A stretch of 64,000 nucleotides of DNA, taken from contig NW_006921544.1 in NCBI RefSeq assembly GCF_000340215.1, positions 216,599 through 280,598 of the forward strand. Direction: 5' to 3'. Of this stretch, positions 56,310 through 64,000 are shown piece after piece. Positions within the stretch are counted from its first letter, which is position 1; every line of letters starts with the position of its first letter. Both the position numbers and the translations under genes were made by a program. The stretch is from Pseudocercospora fijiensis CIRAD86 (taxonomy: Eukaryota; Ascomycota; Dothideomycetes; Mycosphaerellales; Mycosphaerellaceae). The notes under the pieces were generated by a model that was not told where the DNA came from, did no database searches, and saw only the letters and a program-made list of their open reading frames with translations.

Positions 56310-57400
56310 GTTAACTGCGCTTTGTCTTCTTAGCCTCTCCGCCGCTATTAGCCTCTCCGCCGCTATTAGCCTCTCCGCCGCTATTAGCCTCTCCGCCGCT
56401 ATTAGCCTGTCTACCGCTATTAGCCTGTCCACCGCTATTAGCCTGTCTATTAGTAGGTTACTAATCGCTCGACCCTTTCGGAGTAGACGTACCTCGCGAT
56501 ATACTCGCGGTAGTATCGCCGCTTAAGTTAATTATCTCGGGCGGCTAATTCGTATCGATAACCTTCTTAGTCTATAGCTTTTCTTTCTTAATCTTAATAC
56601 TGTTAACTACCTTTTACTAACTCGCTATATTACTCGTACTAGTACTCGTAGTAATAGTACTTAACCGATGTTTCCGCTTTTGTTATTACTACTTCTCCTA
56701 CTTTGTCTAGATATAGAGCTTAATCTCGTAGACTAATAATAACTTTATTGCTAGTTTGTAGACCGTTAAAGCCTATCTAAGTGATCGAAGCGCCTTACTT
56801 GCTAGCTTCTCTAGTTGATTAGTTGTTTTACTAAAGTCTATATAGAGGAAGTGGTTAAAATAGTCCTAGGTCCGATCGATACTACTATCTAGTAGCTCGT
56901 AGGCGTTAATCCGGTCGACAATCTAGTCTGTAAATGTTATCTCGGCTTCGAGGAATTCTTAGTTAGTCTAGGCATCCGTAATAGCAGTATATAGGGTAGG
57001 TTCACTATAGAACTGTGTCCTAGTTATACTCGTAAGCTTAACTTCTATATACTAAGTATAGATTAAATAGCGGCAATAGTATCCCTATACTTTTAGGTCT
57101 AATAAAGCTAAAGCTAAAGCAGGTATTAGTAGACGTTGCGAGAGGCTCCGAGATCTAGCATTTAGTATTCGAGTTACTAGCTTGTACTAACTAGTAGCAT
57201 TGCGTATAGCATTAGCCGCCTTAGGTATAGAGGGGAACGTATTAAAGCCTCGTACTATACTCGCGGAGCTACTCGTAGTAGTAGCGGCTACTAATTGCTC
57301 GCGAACAAATTGCTCGCTTAGTAGATCGGGATTAAGAAGGCCGTATTATAAACAGAATCGGTATTTACTATATATCTTTGCATAGTCGACGCCTAATTTA
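56310..57400 (-). pseudogene. Unidentified element protein with NSGGEA repeat tail, RIP-broken
   Basis: Minus frame: ITDAQTNQEFLEAEITFTDQ, INAYELLDSSIDRTQDYFNH, LASKALRSLRQALTVYKLAI, then a Lys-rich KIKKEKLQTKKVIDTNQPPE. The C-terminus is made of an 18-bp repeat reading N-S-G-G-E-A and ends KKTKRS. No known domain; helical, basic tail. Confidence 0.4.
56332..56449 (-). repeat. 18-bp in-frame minisatellite
   Basis: About 6.5 copies of GCCTCTCCGCCGCTATTA (variants GCCTGTCTACCGCTATTA). Six codons per unit, minus-strand N-S-G-G-E-A. Confidence 0.92.
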
Positions 57401-57549
57401 GTATAATAGGTGCCCTAATTAGTAGCTATTATTAGATTGGTAGGTATTGTTAGATAAATGGAGGTAGAAATAGTAGAGGTTTAAGAAGGTTATAGATAAA
57501 ATCGAACTAGAAAAAGCGACTCGCTATATACTCGCGGCCGGCTCGTAGA

Positions 57550-59208
57550 TCGCCGATTAGTATAAATCATTTACAAACTCAATTATCCTAGCTTCCTAAT
57601 TCCGCGCCGCCGCTAACTAACTACGTGCTGCTAATAGCTTATCTAACTCTATTAGTTCCGGCTCTAACCCTATAGCTATATACTCCCTAGCTAGCCGTCG
57701 AAGAAGTAAGTAGGCAGAGCGGTAAAGGCGCTCTATATTATCGCTATTCTCGCTACTACTTACTAGATACGAGAAGCTATGAATCTATAATGCTGTTTAA
57801 CACTAAGAAAGCGTAGCCTCGGGCAGGTAGGCTTTAAGATCTAGGAAGTAGCGAGTCTATTAGCGAGTCTATAGCGAGTCTATAGCGAGTACTATAGAAT
57901 CTAATATATACCGAATCCTTAAAGGTCTTCCTCTATATTATTAAGTACGCCGTTAGGCATAGGAATACCTTAATAAGAATGCCCGCTCAGCTCTAGATAA
58001 TAGTATAGAATATGCGGAATACCTAGTACGACGTATAGTCGATTAGCCTGCTTCCTAATCCGATAGCTATTCTAGAGGTAAACAAATTCGAGGACTTTAT
58101 AGCGTATAATTAGTATGTAGACTATAAGGAAGGTAATCCGATCGGCTAGCAATTCAGTATCGTATAGTAACTCGCGTAGCAACTCGTAAAAATAGCCCCT
58201 CTAGCTATTTAATACGGGTGCTTGCTAGCGCTACTATACCTCGATCCGCTAGTTTATCTTACTCGTACCGTATTTAAAGCAGTCTTCGAAAGCTAGTGGT
58301 TCTAGTTCTAGTTCTAGTTCTAGTTCTAGTTCCGGATCCGGGTTACTGCGAGTCGTAAGGCGAGTCGCAAGGCGAGTCGTATAGTAAGCGTCCGCGGCTA
58401 GAATCGTTTCCGCCCTACGGTCTAATCGGATAATCTATAGCATTATACTACTATTCTTAATCGTTGCAATATATTAAGCGAGTACGGATATAGCTATCCG
58501 GCTAGTGATGCCTATATAGATCTAGACAATATAACGCGAGTAAATATTAATCGCTACGTAGATCTATATCCCCTAATGCTCGAATTTATAGTAAGTATCT
58601 ATTAATATTGCGTAACTAGGGCCGGGTATAATAATCGCTCTATAGTGCTCTCGCGCCCGCTCGCGGCGGACTCGTAACCCTTTAGGATTTAGTAAGGAAG
58701 CTATACGATACAGCCGATCTCTGCTAATAATGTTATATTTAGACCTAATATAGGTATATAGGTACCGTCGGCCGAAGGACTCTACCGTAGACTTCTCGAG
58801 CTCTTCCTATAAGACCTCTACTATCTCCTCTTCCGCTTCTATCTATCTATCTCGCGATAATGCCTTCTTCAATCTAAGCTCTTAACGTATCCGTTAATAT
58901 CTCCGCTAGCTAATATCAAATCTATCTATCTTTAGTACTTTAACCGCTTCTTTATTAGTTAAGCGTAAAGCGGAGAAGGTATATACGACTCGGATCTTTA
59001 GTACCTCGACATTATTAACTCGGTTATAGTAAGCGTAATAGCTATAATTAACCCCCTATTCCTTAAGCCTCCGACAAAGCGTAGAAAGAGCTATCTAGTA
59101 ACTAGTCTCTTATATAAGGTGCTATAGGATTTCGCCTTATATAATACCGCTATTGACTTGTAAGGTTATCTAAGCCCTCTATAGCGAGAGATCGATACGT
59201 AGAGGCAT
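57550..59208 (-). pseudogene. Integrase-core DDE transposase (IS3EU-like), RIP-broken
   Basis: ATG kept at 59,208-59,206 (MPLRIDLSLQRAQITLQVNS). An HTH-like N-terminus with TLCRRLKEQGVNYSYY precedes the rve-type core: ILIDTYYKFEHQGIQIYVAI at about 58,555-58,615 (family form L-I-D-G-H-H-K-L-x-x-W-G-I), AINIYSRYIVQIYIGI (second Asp changed to Asn), IIRLDRRADTI near 58,420. FEDCFKYGTSKINQRIE lies near 58,240-58,290, with the catalytic Glu kept in R-I-E. Then VYILIIRYKVLEFVYLQNSYRIRKQANR at about 58,020-58,110. These match the fungal and animal integrase-core proteins linked to IS3EU transposons. A Glu-Leu repeat from (TAGTTC)n lies at 58,290-58,335. Confidence 0.7.
58290..58335 (-). repeat. (TAGTTC)n hexanucleotide repeat
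   Basis: Six to seven copies, minus strand reading Glu-Leu, inside the DDE transposase relic. Confidence 0.9.
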
Positions 59209-59400
59209 TTTGCGAGTTAATAGCGAGTATAGTGCGAGGGCAAATATAGAAAGTTAGTCGTAGAGGTAGGCTAGTAGAGGAGGCGGTAAGAACCTCTATT
59301 AACAATCTAGTATGTATAGGCCTCCCTATTTAAGTCTCGTCCTTATTAGAAGTAGCGCGGCACGTCGAGCTCGATAGCGCTAAACGCCGAGCACTAATGC

Positions 59401-62100
59401 CGCGATATCTTCCAATCTCTAACACTTATTTCTAGAATCCGAGGGACTACGACGCACACTATAAACTTCCTATAGTAGGCGATTAACTTCTCGACTATTC
59501 TAGACGGCTAGTCGCGGAAAACGTTGAAATTGTCCTAGAGTTAAATAAGGTATCTTTAGCCCGAAGAAGACGCTTTTTCTATCGTAGAAGAGTTTCCCTA
59601 AATTCAACTATCTTCCCCTTCTACCTACGCTCTTATATACGGACTATAACTAGAACGATATAGAAACCGCGCGATTCGAAGCCGAGTCTTACCGATCTCG
59701 TTACCTCTAGTCTAACGGTTATAACAATCCGTCTCTATCCTATACATCCCTCTATACTATATAGTATACCTAATTTAAGACTTGCCCGATATACGTTACG
59801 CTATTTAGCTCTTTCTTCCTCTATACTTAATATATCGATTACTACTTTATACTACTCGCTCTACTTAAGGATATAGTTAGTAGAAACAAGAAAGAGCTAG
59901 GAAAGCTATATACGATTCTGTTTATCTAGGACGATTTTACTCGAGGTAGAAAGATTAATAGATAATCTAATATAAGCGGTAGGGTTAACCCTATATAAGA
60001 AGTACTAGCCTAGCAAATTTTTATTCGGTCGTCGTTCGGTTATATCTAATATAGTATAGCCCTTCTATAGGAATAGTAAGGTAACTTCTTCTTCGCCCTA
60101 GTCTATACCGAGCTCGAAGCGTTAGAAAACTACCTAGAGAGAGTACTTAAGTAGACCTTCCTAAGAGACGGGGTCTAAGCCGAAATAGGACCTTAGTAGA
60201 GCGAGAATAGGAGTAGAGAAAATAGGAAACTAAAATTAGAAGCCTAAATAAGCATTTGTATTACGGTACCGATTATTTTAATAGTACGTTAGACTTTATT
60301 AGGGTGCTATATACCGCTTAGCGAGCTTACCCTAGGTATGTTTCTAGTTTCGAGCGTTATTTAATATACGATGCTCGGCTTCCCTACTACCCTACAATCG
60401 CTTAGACGCTAGATAGGTAACGATGCCCTACGTTTTCTTACTAGTCTGTTCGGGCCTAATTGCGCTAAGGACTGCACCTCCTCGCCTCGTATTTCTTCGC
60501 TCGATCGGACGCCCTTAAGACTTAGCTAATAACTTCCGTACTTATCTAATTTATAAATTAACTAAGGGCCTCCCCTTCCGATTAACGCTTTGCTAAGAGG
60601 TACTTGTAGCTAATTATATAGGTATAGAATCGCTAAATAGGAGAATATCTAATCCTTTACTTAATTACTAGCCGTCGTTAGTTCTTCTAAATTAGTAACA
60701 ATATCTAGCTAGAACTAGGCAGCGATTCGTTAAGTTAAGTTGTATAAGAGCATAGCCGTAACGGAGGTCCTAACTAGGAAGGCGGACGTCTACTAATCTG
60801 CTATTTTCTATAGAGAAGTAGCACCGGCCGTAAAATAATGCGAAGCCTAGCTTAATTATTCCGGCTCCGCGCTCGGACTCTAAAAGTATCTAGAATGTTG
60901 TAATACAGCTAGTAATCTTCGAGACGCGATCTATTCTATCGAAGCTTTATAGCAGCCGCTATACTTTTTAATATTAAGATAAGGAGTGTAATAGGCAATA
61001 TACGTAGTATTACCTTAGTACTTTGTATAGGCCTACGACAAATGTAAAGGAGGCGTGTTCTGCTCTCGAGTAGTATAGAAGATAGCCGCTAGCTAGATTA
61101 GCTTATATCTTTGTCGATTAGACTTCGAACTTAGATACGAAGACTAGGACGTCTCGCATTATTACGCCTCCGAATCGCTACACTTCAAATTCAGCTACTA
61201 GGCATACCTTCGTATAGAGCCGAGACAAATATAATGTTCGAGAAAGTATACGGCCTAGAATAATGCGACTAGATCTTTTGTAGCATAGTCTATAATAATA
61301 ATATATACTCTAGCTTTAAACTAGACGAAAGTTAATAGTGCTTTCTACTATTGCACTATACTATATATACTACTCGCAGTGTCGACTATAGGGACGCCTA
61401 TACTCGTATATCGGTACTAGATACGAGCCGTCGAGATAAAAATCTACAAGGCTCAAATTATCCTTCGTAGTACTATTACGCTCCGGGACGGTAGTAATAG
61501 AACTACAAATCCTAAGTACTAGAACCTCGATTATAACATCCTTAAGTACTAGGCCTCTAGCATTAAATGTCTATCCTCGTATAGCACGTCGGAGTAGTAT
61601 AGCACGAACGGCAGATTATGCTCTATATAACTCTCTAAGTCGCGATTATTATCTAGTACTTACCTTAAGAGCACCGAAGTAAGCTCCTATAAATCTAGAT
61701 ATACGTAGCTTTTCGCCTACATTTTACCTAACGTAAGGAGGGTTCCGAGAGGCTTCTAGCAAGGTTAAGTTAGGAACTTAAACTTATAGGTCTTAAGCTT
61801 GAATTATACAACCGGCTAAAAGACCTAGCGATCTCCTATAAAATCTAGATATAGCCGTCTTCCCGACTAATATACGAAGACTACGAGTTGCGTTTTGCTA
61901 CAATACAAATATACGCTTTCCGTATTGTTCCTCGCTAGGCTATATATATACGGGCTTGCGCGGCTGATACGATACATTATCTACTCGGGTAAATACTCAA
62001 ATAGGACACATTAGTATAGTAATTACACAAATAGGAAAACCCTTACTCGGATAGGATACATTAGCAGTAGAATTACTCGGATAGTAAATTATTAGTACAG
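59401..62100. other. RIP-mutated sequence, genes not identified
   Basis: On plus, with TAG/TAA as Gln, stretches look protein-like: NVEIVLELNKVSLAREDAFS at about 59,520-59,580 (with frame adjustments) and HYKLPIVGD nearby, and around 60,640-61,000. No known family was recognised and no single frame could be followed throughout. Probably one or two further old transposons. Confidence 0.35.
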
Positions 62101-62143
62101 TATTTACTACTATAGGAATCCGCTCTGCTCTACTACTATATTA

Positions 62144-62616
62144 ATTTCTATATTTATAGGATAAGCGTATATAAATAGAAACATACTACGTAAAGGCAAA
62201 CAGTATTAGGATTAGTAGTAGTAATTATAGGCGGCCTGTTTAGCGTCTTCTATAACCTTCTACTTATTTATCTTAGGTATAGTAGCGGTCGTTGCTATTT
62301 AAAGCTATATATCTATCTATACTATATCGAGTCGCATTTCTATATCCGTAGTAAGCGCCTACGAATATAGAAATGTAACTAATTCTATATCGTTAAACCC
62401 TATACCTACCTTTACTATTATATTATAGTAAAACTCAATCGACTTGCTGCCCTATAATCTTTTATTCTACTATTGTTAGTCGGTTAGTCGGTAAGGATAA
62501 CTTTAGTTATATCTAGGCAGAATTCATATCGAATTATTGTCTATAGGGTAACTTAGCTCGCCTAAGTAGAGCAACAATTTCTATATTCGTAGTAGCTGCT
62601 AGTAGATATAGAAATT
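62144..62616. repeat. Cluster of three TTTCTATAT...ATATAGAAA hairpins
   Basis: Imperfect inverted repeats at 62,144-62,182, 62,335-62,375 and 62,576-62,616. The best stem is CATTTCTATATCCGTAG with CTACGAATATAGAAATG around a 7-nt loop. The spacing is about 190 and 240 bp. May be transposon ends or a MITE cluster. Confidence 0.65.
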
Positions 62617-63477
62617 CTAAAAACACTTTACTTAAGTAGCCTTACTTCGGTATAGCCCGGAGCTAATTACGAGTACCTAATCTAAGCGTAAGCCCTACCC
62701 TAACTCTTACTCTTACTTAAATAATAGAATAATAGCTAGAAGGCTTTTACTACTATATATCTTTCTCTCGTTTCTATCTTCGTCCTCTTCTTCCTTCCTT
62801 CTACTAGACATCGCACCTACTCTCTTACCCTCGTCTATAATACTACCTTAAATACAAGAATTACGTTAATAGTATAGAAAGCAATAATAGGCGGCCCCTT
62901 CTTCTCCCCGACTAGTACTAGTTACCCTTTCTTTAGCTAAGTATAATTAATTCCCTATTATTGCAAGTAGGAAAGCAATATACTAATATACCTTTAGAGC
63001 TCCGACGCCTATCGCCGCCGCACTAGCCGCCGCGCCGTCCTATAAGTTTACTAGTAGCAACATTAGCGAGTCTAGAAGGTATCCTAATTGCTCTATTCTA
63101 GTCGTCGCGCTACCGCGTATTTAGCTACCGCCGCTACCGCTCGCCGCTCCGCTAATTCTACTTAGTTCCGTACTGCGCTCCTACTCCTACGTTAGCGCCG
63201 ATAGTAGCAGTAGTAGTAGTAGCAGCAAGAAGAGTATAGTCTAAGTAGATTATTTATAGAGCTTAGGTATACTAATAGTTTACGTAGCGACTAAATAATA
63301 GTTAACGCTAGTAGTAACGACGAACTAGTCCTATAAGTTTATTATTCCTTATATCGATTGTCTAGCTTAGAGTTTAGTATTCTAACCTCGATCTATAGGT
63401 AGAACGACGACTATATCGTACCGCCTCCTAGTAGCGAGGACGCTCCTACGTATGTTTAATTAATTAACTATCTAAGC
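62617..63477. other. RIP-mutated sequence, no gene seen
   Basis: No continuous frame recognised. Short (AGT)n/(AGC)n run at 63,200-63,228. Confidence 0.35.
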
Positions 63478-64000
63478 ATTATTATAAATATAGAGCTAAT
63501 ATCTATATATAGTATCGACGACGACGACGACGACGATAATAATAAGGCTGCGCCTATTATCTCTACTACTCCTCCGCCCGCTACTACTCCTCCGCCTACT
63601 ACTACCCCTCCGCCTACTACTACCGCTCTAACTTCCGCCCTATTTGTACCGATTATCGCGCCTCGCGAGGTACTAATTTTCCCGGGCAAGACCCTAGCCG
63701 ACCGCGCTAGCGCTAGCGCTAGTACTAGTACTAGTAAGAAACGCGGCCGTCTAGCGAAAGCTAGTAAGAATGTCGTAGTACTTCGCTACCTAACGGCGGT
63801 CGATTAATAGTAGTCGGTACCGGAGGGTAAGTAGCTTTATATATTAAAATTAGTATATATATTATGCTCGTGCTAACAACGTCTTAGTAATAAAAGGCCG
63901 CTAGAAGATCTAGTCGCATATCGGCCGTATTATAGAGATCGCCGGCCGTGCTCGCCGCCGGCTATATCTTAAGTGTATTCGGTCGGGCGTTAAGTGCCGC
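63478..64000 (+). pseudogene. AT-hook protein N-terminus, RIP-mutated, cut by window end
   Basis: Plus frame: an Asp run (GAC)8 at 63,516-63,535, a Pro/Thr-rich stretch with P-P-P-T-T-T units, then Ala-Ser/Thr-Ser dipeptides from GCTAGC/ACTAGT repeats. KKRGRLAKASKN follows at 63,735-63,770. RGRL is probably RGRP with CCA changed to CTA by RIP, an AT-hook. Two TAG/TAA stops follow LTAVD. This is the usual N-terminal layout of several fungal transposase families; the catalytic part would lie beyond the window. Confidence 0.5.

Larger units (their letters stand above)
55340..59400. mobile_element. Candidate three-frame DDE element (IS3EU-like), RIP-mutated
   Basis: RIP-marked from about 55,340. 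It contains a plus-strand Cys-rich coiled-coil protein (55,790-56,260), a minus-strand unidentified protein (57,400-56,310) and a minus-strand integrase-core transposase (59,208-57,550). The plus gene converges on the two minus genes. Terminal repeats were not found by eye, so borders are approximate. Confidence 0.45.

Noticed and set aside
57200..57385. Plus-strand frame of 61 codons without stops
   Set aside because: It is antisense to a minus-strand mutated frame and has no support of its own.
1..64000. rRNA and tRNA genes
   Set aside because: No rRNA signature was noticed and no cloverleaf could be supported by eye; a tRNA search program was not available, so small RNA genes cannot be excluded.

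Overview
The window looks like a transposon-rich, gene-poor compartment of a filamentous ascomycete (Pezizomycotina) genome. The main reason is a mosaic of two base compositions. Blocks at about 4.62-7.91, 10.33-16.57, 22.44-38.58 and 55.34-64.0 kb are almost devoid of CpA/TpG and full of TpA, yet keep CpG. This is the signature of repeat-induced point mutation (RIP). Every coding frame in these blocks is broken mostly by TAG/TAA where Gln or Trp is expected. Blocks at 1-4.6, 7.9-10.3, 16.6-22.4 and 38.6-55.3 kb lack this signature but hold mostly decayed, frameshifted or low-complexity sequence.

Layout. At 1.87-10.33 kb lies a decayed autonomous Helitron (zinc-binding N-terminus, Rep/Helitron_like_N domain, Pif1-like helicase). 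It is split by a 3,340-bp RIP-mutated PIF/Harbinger element with 24-bp inverted repeats and a TCA target duplication; removing the element restores the Helitron reading frame. Next is a mutated chimera: hAT transposase fragment (10.3-11.45 kb), 5'-truncated Ty1/Copia element with a 3' LTR remnant (11.46-15.67 kb) and a Ty3/Gypsy fragment (15.7-16.76 kb). A non-mutated island (16.8-22.4 kb) carries the only long intact frame of the window, a 579-codon minus-strand gene for an unrecognised membrane protein. Minisatellites flank it, and a dispersed palindromic repeat (CGACACC-W-GGTGTCG) lies on both sides. A second Copia copy follows in inverted orientation (22.8-27.2 kb).

At 28.4-38.6 kb two mutated genes face each other: a plus-strand DUF6589-like protein and a minus-strand RecQ-like helicase. 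I read these as one candidate mobile element, the most unusual unit here. A second, non-mutated but broken relative of the helicase lies at 40.1-42.0 kb. The rest of 42-55 kb holds small repeats and decayed frames. The last block (55.3-64 kb) holds a three-frame mutated element, with a Cys-rich coiled-coil protein, an unidentified protein and an integrase-core DDE transposase (IS3EU-like). Undeciphered sequence, a cluster of hairpins and the start of an AT-hook protein cut by the window edge follow.

The parts do not form a host pathway. They record successive transposon insertions, RIP inactivation and decay. RecQ-like helicases of this kind are often subtelomeric in fungi, so a subtelomere or accessory region is possible but is inference. 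Coordinates of mutated genes are approximate, because their start and stop codons have been altered.
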